From JAFHCF01 sp048497495 (GTDB lineage: Bacteria; Pseudomonadota; Alphaproteobacteria; Rhizobiales; Ancalomicrobiaceae), in NCBI GenBank assembly GCA_048497495.1, contig JAFHCF010000162.1, positions 1 through 64,000 of the forward strand: 64,000 nucleotides of DNA. Reading direction: 5' to 3'. The position numbers and the translations under genes are program-made. Numbering within the stretch: the stretch's first letter is position 1; each line of letters begins with the position of its first letter. Below, piece by piece: positions 7,931-16,344 of this stretch. The notes beneath the pieces were generated by a model, which saw nothing but the letters and a program-made list of their open reading frames with translations, had not been told where the DNA came from and ran no database searches.

Positions 7931-9406
7931 CTAGAGATCGCGCGCCACCCGGCCGACGCGGGCGAAGGCCTCGCCGATCTCCTCCGGTGTCAGCGTCGCG
8001 AAGCCGACGACCAGCGAGCGCGGCAGGTCGGCATCCGAGGAGCGGACGCCGCAGATCGACGCCGGATAGAGGCCGACGCCGACCGCCCTGGCCGCGCTCG
8101 CCAATGTCGCCGCATCCGGTCCGCCCCGCGGCAGGGTGCAGAAGAGGTGGAGGCCACCCTCCCCGCCGGAGATCCGGGTTCTCGGGTCGAGATGGCCGCG
8201 CAGGCCGGCGAGCGTCGCGTCGCGCCGGGCGCGATAGGCGACGCGCAGGCGGCGCAGGTGGCGCTGATAGCGGCCGCTGGCCAGGAATTCGGCGAGGATC
8301 TGCTGATCGAGCCACGACTGGCCGTAGCTCATCAGGCTCTTGGTCGCCTGGGCATCGGCGACGAAGCGCCTCGGCACCACGACATAGCCGAGGCGCAGGC
8401 CACTGCCGAGCGTCTTGGAGAAGGAGCCGATGTAGATCGTGCGCTCCAGGCGATCGAGCGCCGACAGAGCGGCGATCGGCGGGCGATCGAAGACGATCTC
8501 GCCGTCGTAGTCGTCCTCGACGACGAGGCCGCCGTAGCGGCTGCAATGCTCGACCAGCGTCCGGCGGCGGGCGAGGCTCATCACCGCGCCGGTCGGGAAC
8601 TGATGCGACGGTGTGACGTAGACGAGCCGGGGGCGGATGCCGCGCAGACCCGTCGGGTCGAGCCCGTCGCGGTCGAGAGCCCCGGGATAGACGCAGGCGC
8701 CGTGGGCCTCGAACACCTGGGCGGCGGCGGCATAGCCCGGCTCCTCGACGACGACGGCGGAATCGTCGGTGACGAAGAGGCGCGCCACCAGATTGAGCGC
8801 CTCTTGCGCGCCGGTGGTGACGATCACCTGTTCGGGCGCGGCGGTGATGCCGCGGGCGCCCGCGAGATGGTCGGCGATCGCCTTCTGCAGCCTCGGATCG
8901 CCGCCGATCGGGCCGTAGTCGGTGAGCCCCGCGGCGCAGGCGCCGAGCACCTCGACCGCCAGCGAGCGCCAGACGTTGGCCGGGAACAGGCGAGGATCGG
9001 GCCGGCCGTACCAGAAGTCGAAGGTCGGCCGCGACGTCTCGGCGGTGCGCAACGACGGGGCGACGACCGGGTCGGTGGCCTCCTCCTCCGGCGTCGGCTC
9101 GACGGGGCGCGGGGCCGCCGTCGGCATCGCTGTCGGCGCGGTCAGGCGATCGAGGACGACCCGGGCGACGAAGGTGCCGGCGCCGGAACGGGTCTCGATG
9201 TAGCCCTCCGCCGCCAGCCAGTCGTAGGCGAGCACGGCGGTATTGCGCGACACCCGCAGACTGTCGGCGAGTTCCCGGGTCGAGGGAACCTTGGTGCCGG
9301 TCGCCAGCGTGCCGTCGATCACCCGATCGCGGACATAGCGGTAGATCTGCTCCTGGAGCGACACCTCGGCGGCGCGATCGAGCGGGATCGGCATCATGGT
9401 CCGCAT
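7931..9406 (-). CDS. MocR/PdxR-family transcriptional regulator (GntR-HTH plus aminotransferase domain)
   Basis: Protein of 491 residues with an N-terminal winged helix (GTKVPSTRELADSLRVSRNT) and a C-terminal fold type I aminotransferase domain holding the PLP-lysine motif SFSKTLGSGLRLGYVVVP. Such regulators sense PLP or an amino compound and control divergent or nearby genes. It is divergent from a flavin split-barrel protein gene, with 119 bases between the start codons, and upstream of glyA on its own strand. Both neighbours are plausible targets. The effector is not known. Confidence 0.88.
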   Translation of the reverse strand: MRTMMPIPLDRAAEVSLQEQIYRYVRDRVIDGTLATGTKVPSTRELADSLRVSRNTAVLAYDWLAAEGYIETRSGAGTFVARVVLDRLTAPTAMPTAAPRPVEPTPEEEATDPVVAPSLRTAETSRPTFDFWYGRPDPRLFPANVWRSLAVEVLGACAAGLTDYGPIGGDPRLQKAIADHLAGARGITAAPEQVIVTTGAQEALNLVARLFVTDDSAVVVEEPGYAAAAQVFEAHGACVYPGALDRDGLDPTGLRGIRPRLVYVTPSHQFPTGAVMSLARRRTLVEHCSRYGGLVVEDDYDGEIVFDRPPIAALSALDRLERTIYIGSFSKTLGSGLRLGYVVVPRRFVADAQATKSLMSYGQSWLDQQILAEFLASGRYQRHLRRLRVAYRARRDATLAGLRGHLDPRTRISGGEGGLHLFCTLPRGGPDAATLASAARAVGVGLYPASICGVRSSDADLPRSLVVGFATLTPEEIGEAFARVGRVARDL

Positions 9407-9525
9407 CTCCGCGCGGTGGCCGCGCCCGGTGGCCCTATCAGACGACCGGCTTGCGGACCTATGCCCCGACCACCTTCCACGGCATCGAGGGGCATCGAGA
9501 CCCGACCCCGAAGGAGACGCCGACC

Positions 9526-10173
9526 ATGACCCAGGCCCCGAGCGAGCGCACCCGCGTCAAGCGCTATCACTGGCTCGCCAAATACGATGCCGAGACCGTC
9601 CACGGTATCCTCGACGCCATGCCGCTGTGCAACGTCGGCTACATCCACGAAGGCAAGCCGATCGTCACCCCGACGCTGCAATGGCGCGACGGCGACCGCA
9701 TCTTCTGGCACGGCTCCTCGGCCAGCCGCATGATCCGGGCGACCAAGGCGCAGGAGGTCTGTCTCACGGTCTCGATCATCGATGGGCTGGTACTCGCCCG
9801 TTCGGCCTACAACTACAACATCAACCATCGCTCGGTGATGGTCTTCGGCACGGCCAGCATGGTCACCGATCCGGCGGAGAAGCGGCATCAGCTCGAGCGC
9901 ATGGTCAACGGCTTCGTGCCCGGGCAATGGGATCGACTGCGCCCGGTCACCGAGCAGGAACTGAAGGCGACCACCGTCATGACGCTGTCGCTCGCCGAGG
10001 CCTCGGCCAAGGTGCGCACCGGCCAGCCCGAGGACGAGGAGGCCGACTACGCCTTCCCCGCCTGGGCCGGCATCGTGCCGGTCGGCTTCCGCATCGACGC
10101 CCCGATCGCCGATCCGCGCAACCTTCCCGGCGTCGAGATGCCGAAGGAAGTGCTCGACTTCGAGATCGGCTGA
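9526..10173 (+). CDS. Pyridoxamine 5-phosphate oxidase-like flavin-binding split-barrel protein
   Basis: Cytoplasmic protein of 215 residues. The start is the ATG at 9526, preceded by AAGGAGA; a frame from 9451 adds 25 non-conserved residues. Features such as MPLCNVGYIHEGKPIVTPT and RIFWHGSSASRMIRA fit the PNPOx-like/NimA-type FMN-binding split barrel. Related proteins are oxidoreductases or flavin carriers, and real PNPOx activity is not implied. It is followed after 15 bases by ferredoxin-NADP reductase, suggesting an electron-transfer pair, and is divergent from a MocR-type regulator. Confidence 0.75.
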   Translation: MTQAPSERTRVKRYHWLAKYDAETVHGILDAMPLCNVGYIHEGKPIVTPTLQWRDGDRIFWHGSSASRMIRATKAQEVCLTVSIIDGLVLARSAYNYNINHRSVMVFGTASMVTDPAEKRHQLERMVNGFVPGQWDRLRPVTEQELKATTVMTLSLAEASAKVRTGQPEDEEADYAFPAWAGIVPVGFRIDAPIADPRNLPGVEMPKEVLDFEIG

Positions 10174-10188
10174 ACCGCGAGACACCCC

Positions 10189-10989
10189 ATGAACATGATC
10201 GAGAGACCGTCGCGGCGTAGCGCCGCGACGACGAGCGAGACCGTGCTGTCGGTGACGCATCACACCGACATGCTGTTCTCCTTCGTCGTCACCCGGCCAC
10301 CCGGCTTTCGCTTCTCGTCCGGCGAGTTCGTCATGCTCGGCCTGGAGCTCGACGACCGGCCGCTGCTGCGGGCCTATTCCATCGCCAGCCCTGCCTGGGC
10401 CGACACGCTCGAATTCTATTCGATCAAGGTACCGGACGGACCGCTGACCTCGCGGCTCCAGAAGATCGCCCCCGGCGACCGCGTCATGCTCGGCCGCAAG
10501 CCGACGGGAACACTGGTGACGCATGCCCTGACCCCGGCGAAGCGCCTCTGGCTCCTGTCGACGGGAACCGGCGTCGCCCCCTTCGCCAGCCTCGCCCGAG
10601 ACCCCGAGGTCTACGAGCGCTTCTCCGAGGTGATCCTGGTCCAGGGATGCCGCCGGGCCGCCGATCTCGCCTTCGCCGAGCGGCTGGCGGCGACCCTTGC
10701 CGACGATCCGCTGGTGGGCGACGAGGCGCGTGGCGCGTTTCGCTTCGTTCCCAGCCTGACCCGCGAGCCCTTCGCGCTCCACGGCCGGATCCCCGACCTG
10801 ATCGCCAGCGGACGGCTCGCCGAGCATCTGGGAACCCCCGCGTTCTCGGTCGAGGACGACCGCGTCATGATCTGCGGCTCGCCCGGCCTGCTCGTCTCGC
10901 TGCGGGGACTGCTCGAGCCGAAGGGCTTTCGCGAGGGAACGGCCTCGGCGCCCGGCGACTACGCCATCGAGCGCGCCTTCGCCGGCTGA
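10189..10989 (+). CDS. fpr: Ferredoxin-NADP+ reductase
   Basis: Flavoprotein of 266 residues moving electrons between NADPH and ferredoxin or flavodoxin. It has the FAD-binding motif RAYSIAS (61-67), the NADP-binding GTGVAPF (126-132), CGSPGL near residue 228 and a C-terminal aromatic tail (AIERAFAG) in place of the usual ERAFVEK type. The conserved core begins at ETVLSV (residue 17), so the first 16 residues are a variable leader. That leader contains a strong RNA hairpin (10208-10230). It is probably co-transcribed with the flavin protein 15 bases upstream. Confidence 0.88.
   Translation: MNMIERPSRRSAATTSETVLSVTHHTDMLFSFVVTRPPGFRFSSGEFVMLGLELDDRPLLRAYSIASPAWADTLEFYSIKVPDGPLTSRLQKIAPGDRVMLGRKPTGTLVTHALTPAKRLWLLSTGTGVAPFASLARDPEVYERFSEVILVQGCRRAADLAFAERLAATLADDPLVGDEARGAFRFVPSLTREPFALHGRIPDLIASGRLAEHLGTPAFSVEDDRVMICGSPGLLVSLRGLLEPKGFREGTASAPGDYAIERAFAG
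10208..10230 (+). other. Perfect hairpin inside the 5-prime coding region of fpr
   Basis: Ten paired bases (CGTCGCGGCG and CGCCGCGACG) enclose a TAG triloop, encoding residues 7-14 of the reductase. A hairpin this stable 18 bases after the start codon could slow initiation or mark a processing site. It may also be a chance product of GC-rich coding sequence. Confidence 0.5.
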
Positions 10990-10990
10990 A

Positions 10991-11029
10991 CGACGACGGC
11001 GGCCCGGCGACGACACCGGGCCGTCGTCG
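10991..11029. terminator. Hairpin between convergent fpr and the second MocR-type gene
   Basis: The arms CGACGACGG and CCGTCGTCG pair, with an inner CCCGG / CCGGG. The hairpin fills the 71-base gap between two converging stop codons and could serve both strands. No long T-run is present. Confidence 0.5.
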
Positions 11030-11060
11030 GTCGGCCCCTTCTCTCGCGCGACGGCGGATC

Positions 11061-12587
11061 TCATGGGCGGTTCCGCATCTGGTGGACCTGTGGGGCGATC
11101 TCTCCGGCGAAACGGGCGAGACGGGCGAGGCCCTCGGCGATCTCCGGGCCGGTGAAGGCGGAGAAGCCGAAGAGCAATCCCTGTCGGCGTCGCTGGCCGG
11201 CGTAATAGGGCGACAGCGGCCGCACCACGATGCCCGCCAGCGCCAATCGGCGGGCGACACTGCGATCGTCGGCGCCGTCGACGAAGGGCAGGATGACATG
11301 CGTTCCGGTGTCGGTGGCGCCGAAGGCGACATCGTGGCCGAAGAGGCCGTGTAGACCCTCGAGCAACTGCACCTGTCGATTGCGGTAGAGCCCGCGCATG
11401 CGCCGGATGTGGGCGGCCAGGAGGCCGCGATGCATGAATTCCGACAGCACCATCTGCTCGATCAGCGAGGCATGGCGATCGACCACGGCGCGGGCGCGGG
11501 CGAAGGCATCGGCGAAGTCGGCGGGAACCACCACATAGCCGAGCCGGAAGGACGGCAGCAGGATCTTCGAGAAGGTCCCCATATGGATGGTGCGATGCTC
11601 GCCGTCGAGCCCGAAGAGCGAGGGTAGACCATTGCCGACATAGCGGAATTCGTGATCGTAATCGTCCTCGACGATCCACGACCCGCCGCGCCGCGCGACG
11701 CCCAGCATCGCCTCGCGGCGCTCCATCGACAGGGTCGAGCCGAGCGGATAGTGGCGCGACGGCGACGTGAAGATCAGCCGCGGCACCGGCAACCGGGCGA
11801 TCGCCTCCTCGATGCGCACGCCGTCGTCGTCGACCGGCACGGCGCGGCAGACGGCGCCGTTGGCGGCGATCACCGCGCGGGCGCCGACATAGCCGGGCTC
11901 CTCCAGCCAGACGAGATCGCCGGGATCGAGCAGCAGGCGGCAGACGAGGTCGAGGCTCTGTTGCGAGCCCGTGGTGATGATCACCTGGCCGTAGTCGCAC
12001 TTCATGCCGCGCGAGGTGGCGAGATATTGCGCGATGGCGCGCCTGAGCGGCTCGTAGCCGGCGCTGGAGGAATCGGCGAGGATCTCGCCGGTCAGCCGCC
12101 CCGAGGTCTCGTTGAGCAGGCGCAGCCAGGTGCGGATGGGGAATTCGCGCAGGTCCGGCAGATCCGGCATGAAGGTCGTCGGCCGCTCGGAGAACTCGCC
12201 GGTGGAAGACTGGACGAGGCTGCGGCCCCGGCGCGACAGCGAGCGGAAGGGATAGCCCCCGGCGACGCGCCCGCCGGCATCCACCGGCCCGCTCGGCGTC
12301 GCCGCCTGGTCGCCGGTCCGCCCGCTCATCACGAAGGTGCCGGCCCCGACCCGGCTCTGCAGAACCCCCTCCTCGGTGAGCGCCTCGAAGACCTGCAGCA
12401 CGGTATTGCGCGACACACCGAGATCCTCGGCGAAGACCCGGGTCGAGGGCAGGCGGATGCCGCGCGGAATGCGGCCGGCGGCGATCGCCTCGCGCAGCCG
12501 CGCCGCGATCTGCCGGTGGATCGGCACCGAGCCACTCTTGTCGATCTCGAGAGAGATCAGGGCACTGGTGATCGACGTACGAGACAT
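11061..12587 (-). CDS. MocR-family transcriptional regulator (GntR-HTH plus aminotransferase domain)
   Basis: Protein of 508 residues from ATG 12587 (MSRTSITSALISLEIDKSG); a longer frame to 12758 adds 57 residues unlike the family. The HTH is GIRLPSTRVFAEDLGVSRNT, and the aminotransferase-like domain has the PLP-lysine motif TFSKILLPSFRLGYVVVP and ITTGSQQSLDLVCRLL. It is divergent from the operon 12868-22224, so it is the obvious candidate to control that operon, with an amino compound or PLP as co-effector. The 280-base gap between the starts holds dyads that could be operators. Confidence 0.88.
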   Translation of the reverse strand: MSRTSITSALISLEIDKSGSVPIHRQIAARLREAIAAGRIPRGIRLPSTRVFAEDLGVSRNTVLQVFEALTEEGVLQSRVGAGTFVMSGRTGDQAATPSGPVDAGGRVAGGYPFRSLSRRGRSLVQSSTGEFSERPTTFMPDLPDLREFPIRTWLRLLNETSGRLTGEILADSSSAGYEPLRRAIAQYLATSRGMKCDYGQVIITTGSQQSLDLVCRLLLDPGDLVWLEEPGYVGARAVIAANGAVCRAVPVDDDGVRIEEAIARLPVPRLIFTSPSRHYPLGSTLSMERREAMLGVARRGGSWIVEDDYDHEFRYVGNGLPSLFGLDGEHRTIHMGTFSKILLPSFRLGYVVVPADFADAFARARAVVDRHASLIEQMVLSEFMHRGLLAAHIRRMRGLYRNRQVQLLEGLHGLFGHDVAFGATDTGTHVILPFVDGADDRSVARRLALAGIVVRPLSPYYAGQRRRQGLLFGFSAFTGPEIAEGLARLARFAGEIAPQVHQMRNRP

Positions 12588-12867
12588 GCATTCAACCTCT
12601 GATTTGCCAGACCATCCATGTTGTTGCGGCGCCGAAATTGGTACCTTCGAAAAAAACAAAATGGATCTGACGTCCGGCCTCTTCCGTTCGTAGCATCCTA
12701 ACGACGATAGCATTGACCAATATGGCAATGCAACGATCCGTCGCCGCAAGAAAATCAATTCCAGATCGAGGCATTACTGTCTCGATAGTCGAACGTTGTT
12801 GGTCAGATTATCTGGCCGACTTGTGCCTGCGCGGCACAAGAGACCCTTCGCCAATCAGAGGGATGCC
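12588..12867. promoter_or_regulatory. Divergent control region with candidate MocR operators
   Basis: This 280-base region separates the MocR-type gene from the ABC transporter operon and is clearly richer in A and T than its surroundings. It contains GCATTG-N10-CAATGC (12710-12731, with inner CCA-ATA-TGG), GGTCAGAT-T-ATCTGGCC (12801-12817), and TCTG-N6-CAGA (12598-12611). Their placement fits operators for a divergently acting regulator. Binding by this protein is inference. Confidence 0.45.
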
Positions 12868-14436
12868 ATGAAACGGAACAAGACCGAGATCCTTGATCTT
12901 TGTGGCCGGTACGAAGCCGGCGAAGTCGACCGCCGAAGCTTTCTGCGGTCGATGGCACTGTTCGGCGTCTCCGCCGCGGTGGCGACGACGATCGTCGAAT
13001 CCCCGTTCGGCGCCACCGAGGCCTTCGCCGCGATCACCGGGCCGGAGGAGCGGGCCTGGGCGCTGGCGAAGGCGGCCGCCGCCAAGGCGACCAGGAAGAA
13101 GCTGACGATCCTGATCCCGACCGGCTCGATCGGCAACATGACGCCCTACGTCGACAAGTGGAAGAAGGAGCTCGGCATCGAGATCGAGTTCATCGAGGAG
13201 CCCGACGAGGTCGTGCACACCAAGGGCATGCAGGAAGCCGTCGCCAAGACCGGGCGTTACGACGTGATGATGCCGACCGCCATGTCCTATCCGGACTGGA
13301 TCGACTCCGGTGTCATCTACGACCTGACCGACTGGACGCAGAAGTACGACCCCGAGCTCTTCGACAAGAACTGGGGCGTCACCTTCCCGGCGAGCCACCA
13401 TGCGCAGCTCTACAACGGCCGCGTCGCCGGTCTTCTGTGCGACGGCGATCAGATCACCCTGCTCTGCCGTGACGACCACCTGAAGAACCCCGCCAAGGTC
13501 AAGGCCTTCGCCGACAAGTACGGCCGGCCGCTCGCCGTGCCCAAGACCTGGAGCGAATACTACGACCTCGCCGAATTCATGCATGACCCGGCGAACAAAT
13601 TCTTCGGCGCGCTGGAGTACCGCTCCCGCTATTACGTCAAGTGGATGTTCATGCAGCGCCTGATCTCCAAGGGGAGGCTGTATTTCGACCAGGAGATGAA
13701 CCCGACCTTCAACTCCGACGAGGGGCTGGCGGTTCTCGACGACATGCTGAAGATCAACAAGTACCTCCACCCCGACGCCTTCAGCTTCACCTGGTCGTCG
13801 AACTACAACGCCTTCGGCCGCGGCGAGGGCTTCATGAACATCGTCTGGCCGTCGGGCTTCAAATATTCCAAGGCGCCGTCGACCGGCCCCGCCACCACCG
13901 GCAAGATCGCCGCTTGCGTGATGCCGGCCGACAGACTGAAGGACGGTTCGCTGCTCCACGCCGGCCTGTTCTGCTGGGGCTACGGCTACGCCGTCTCCAA
14001 ATATTCGGCCAATCCGGAACTGGCCTATGCCTATGCCCAGTGGATGACCTCGCCGACCATCTCGGCCGACGCCATTCCCTATCTCGGCGGCTATTCGGAT
14101 CCCTACCGCACCAACCACATGTTGGCGCCGACCCAGCGGCTGATCGACACCTACTCCCCGGAGTATCTGCAGACGCTCTACGACAACATGGTCAACACGG
14201 TGCCGGACTTCTGCCTGCCGGGCGGCTTCGAATATCAGGACGCGCTCGACAAGGAGATCCACGCCTGCATGACCGGCGAGAAGAAGCCGAAGCAGGCGCT
14301 CGACGACGCCTCCCGCGCCTTCGACCGGATCACCCGTCGCATCGGCAAGGACAAGGTCAAGAAGTCCTGGCTGGCGCTGACCAAGAACCTCGCCGAGCCG
14401 ATCCGCAAGGCGAGCGGCGCCGACAAGTGGGGCTGA
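12868..14436 (+). CDS. ABC transporter periplasmic substrate-binding protein (family 1 type, Tat signal)
   Basis: Extracellular solute-binding protein of 522 residues. The N-terminus carries a twin-arginine export motif (DRRSFLRS) followed by a hydrophobic segment (ALFGVSAAVATTIV), so export is probably by Tat. The mature part reads ILIPTGSIGNMTPYVDKW and later VPKTWSEYYDLAEFM and PYLGGYSDPYR, which resemble family 1 binding proteins of CUT-type importers. ATG 12868 gives the correct signal peptide; the frame from 12796 is too long. It heads an operon of two permeases and two ATPases followed by nitrogen-ligase and hydrolase genes, so the ligand may be an amine, amide or polyol. It is not identified. 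Confidence 0.85.
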   Translation: MKRNKTEILDLCGRYEAGEVDRRSFLRSMALFGVSAAVATTIVESPFGATEAFAAITGPEERAWALAKAAAAKATRKKLTILIPTGSIGNMTPYVDKWKKELGIEIEFIEEPDEVVHTKGMQEAVAKTGRYDVMMPTAMSYPDWIDSGVIYDLTDWTQKYDPELFDKNWGVTFPASHHAQLYNGRVAGLLCDGDQITLLCRDDHLKNPAKVKAFADKYGRPLAVPKTWSEYYDLAEFMHDPANKFFGALEYRSRYYVKWMFMQRLISKGRLYFDQEMNPTFNSDEGLAVLDDMLKINKYLHPDAFSFTWSSNYNAFGRGEGFMNIVWPSGFKYSKAPSTGPATTGKIAACVMPADRLKDGSLLHAGLFCWGYGYAVSKYSANPELAYAYAQWMTSPTISADAIPYLGGYSDPYRTNHMLAPTQRLIDTYSPEYLQTLYDNMVNTVPDFCLPGGFEYQDALDKEIHACMTGEKKPKQALDDASRAFDRITRRIGKDKVKKSWLALTKNLAEPIRKASGADKWG

Positions 14437-14451
14437 GCTCCGCGATCCGGG

Positions 14452-14474
14452 GGCGCCGACCATCCGTCGGCGCC
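14452..14474 (+). other. Intercistronic hairpin after the binding-protein gene
   Basis: A perfect 9-base stem GGCGCCGAC / GTCGGCGCC with a 5-base loop lies 15 bases after the stop. Such hairpins commonly protect the abundant binding-protein mRNA and reduce read-through into permease genes. No T-run follows, so full termination is unlikely. Confidence 0.6.
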
Positions 14475-14524
14475 TCCTCCTCCTCCGCTTCTCTCCGGCC
14501 CGCCGGCGCCTCGTAGGAACAGCC

Positions 14525-15484
14525 ATGCGATCCAGTCCCGAACCGATCGACGGCGGTGGCGGTGCCCCGTCCTCGCCGCGACCCGCGAAGAAGCCCGCCG
14601 GGCCGAATTCGGTCGCCCGCATGCTGGCGCTGCCGGGACAGGTGATCTCGCTCCTGGTGCTGGTGGTGCCGCTGCTCGTCGCCTTCTACATGAGCTTCAC
14701 CGACTGGTCGCCGACCCGCGGCTCTCTCCTCCAGGCGCGGTTCGTCGGCTTCGACAACTATGCCGAACTGCTGGTGTGGGACACCCGCTTCATCGAGGCG
14801 GTGGTGCGCACGCTGCTGATCTCGGTGGTCTGCCTGTCGCTCGAATTCGTCCTCGGCCTCGGCCTGGCGGTGCTGTTCCTGCGCGACTTCCGCGGCAAGG
14901 CGGTGCTGTTCTCGGCCTTCCTGACGCCGATGATGATCCTGCCAGTGGTGGTCGGCTACACCTTCTGGATGCTGTTCCAGTCGAACGGGCCGGTGAACCA
15001 GATCATCGCGCTCGTCTTCGGCGAGGCGGCGATGCTCGAATGGTTCCGCTCGGCGCCGCTCGCCACCCTGGCGGTGATCGTCACCGAGGTCTGGCACTGG
15101 ACGCCGCTGTTCTTCCTGATCCTGCTCTCCGGCCTCAACGCCATTCCCGAAAACCCGGTGCGAGCCGCGGTGATCCTCGGGGCGAGCCCGCGCCAGATCT
15201 TCTGGCGGGTGGTCCTGCCGATGTTGAAGCCGGTGATCATCGTCGCCTTCGTCATCCGCTCGATGGAGATCGTCAAACTCTTCGACGAGGTCTTCATGCT
15301 GACCCGCGGCGGTCCGGGCACGTCGACGGAGACGATCAGTCTCTACATCTACAAGCTCGCCTTCGCCGACTTCCAGCTCGCCTATGGCGCGGCGGCCGCC
15401 TTCCTGGTGCTGATCGGGACCCTCGTCCTCATCCACCTGCTGCTGTTGCCGGTGCGCGACCAACTCCTGGAGGGCCGCCGCTGA
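14525..15484 (+). CDS. ABC transporter permease, MalF/UgpA type
   Basis: Inner-membrane permease of 319 residues with a Pro/Gly-rich cytoplasmic N-terminus of about 40 residues and six or so hydrophobic segments. The EAA loop (VRAAVILGASPRQIFWRVVL) contacts the ATPase. Its stop overlaps the start of the second permease (TGATG), so the two are translated together as a heterodimeric channel. Confidence 0.88.
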   Translation: MRSSPEPIDGGGGAPSSPRPAKKPAGPNSVARMLALPGQVISLLVLVVPLLVAFYMSFTDWSPTRGSLLQARFVGFDNYAELLVWDTRFIEAVVRTLLISVVCLSLEFVLGLGLAVLFLRDFRGKAVLFSAFLTPMMILPVVVGYTFWMLFQSNGPVNQIIALVFGEAAMLEWFRSAPLATLAVIVTEVWHWTPLFFLILLSGLNAIPENPVRAAVILGASPRQIFWRVVLPMLKPVIIVAFVIRSMEIVKLFDEVFMLTRGGPGTSTETISLYIYKLAFADFQLAYGAAAAFLVLIGTLVLIHLLLLPVRDQLLEGRR

Positions 15485-16344
15485 TGAACGCCCGTCGCCT
15501 TTCCTGGCCGCTCGCCCTGACGCTCGCCGCGGCGCTGATCGTCACTCTGTTTCCGGTGTTCTGGATCGTCTCGACGGCCCTGAAGCCGCCGACCGACTGG
15601 AACGCGGCGCCGGCGATCTGGTTCTCGTCCCAGCCGACGCTGGTCAATTTCCAGACACTGTTCAATCCCGATGCCCTGCGCGTCTATGGCGTCGGCGGCG
15701 TCAGCCAGGCGGCGACGGCGGCGGTCGGCGGGTCGATCCTGGCGTCGATCGTCTCCACAGTCCTGGCGGTCTCGATCGGCCTCCTCTCGGCGATCGGCAT
15801 CTCGCGCTACGGCGGCGGCAGTCAATCGACGGCGCTGATCATCCTCTCCGGGCGCATGTTTCCGCCGGCGGCGATCGCCGTGCCCTTCGTCATCATCTTC
15901 TCCACCGTCGGCGTGATCGACACCTACGGCGGGCTGATCGCCATCTATGTCGCGGTGACGCTGCCGTTCTCGACCTGGATGCTGAAGAGTTTCGTCGACG
16001 AATTGCCGCGCGAGATCGAGGAGGCGGCGATGATCGACGGGCGGTCGCGGCTGATGGCCCATCTGACCGTCACCATTCCGCTGATCCGCGGCGGTCTCTT
16101 CGCCACGACGATGTTCATCTTCATCCTCAACTGGTCGGAATTCATGTTCGCGCTGGTACTCTCCTACACCACCGTCACCACGATCCCGGTCCAACTGGCA
16201 AAATACGTCACGGCGACGGCGGGAACGCTCTACGGCGTCCAGGCGGCGCTCGCCGTCCTCGCCATGTTGCCGCTGGTCGTCGCCGGCTTCCTCATCCAGT
16301 CGCACCTCGCCCGCGGCATGACTTTCGGAGCGGTGAAGAGATGA
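15484..16344 (+). CDS. ABC transporter permease, MalG/UgpE type
   Basis: Second permease, 286 residues, starting at the ATG that overlaps the previous stop. It has an N-terminal membrane helix (LALTLAAALIVTLFPVFWIV) and the EAA loop EEAAMIDGRSRLMAHLTVTI. The stop overlaps the start of the first ATPase gene (ATGA). The order binding protein, permease, permease, ATPase, ATPase matches two-ATPase CUT1-like systems such as the rhizobial glycerol transporter GlpSTPQV. Confidence 0.88.
   Translation: MNARRLSWPLALTLAAALIVTLFPVFWIVSTALKPPTDWNAAPAIWFSSQPTLVNFQTLFNPDALRVYGVGGVSQAATAAVGGSILASIVSTVLAVSIGLLSAIGISRYGGGSQSTALIILSGRMFPPAAIAVPFVIIFSTVGVIDTYGGLIAIYVAVTLPFSTWMLKSFVDELPREIEEAAMIDGRSRLMAHLTVTIPLIRGGLFATTMFIFILNWSEFMFALVLSYTTVTTIPVQLAKYVTATAGTLYGVQAALAVLAMLPLVVAGFLIQSHLARGMTFGAVKR

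Noticed and set aside
7931..9406. A simple aminotransferase
   Set aside because: The N-terminal GntR-type winged helix shows that it is a MocR-type regulator; the aminotransferase fold is the sensing domain.
9394..12591. Open frame of 1065 codons on the minus strand
   Set aside because: Shadow frame across fpr and two other genes; Arg/Gly/Pro-rich with no recognisable domain.
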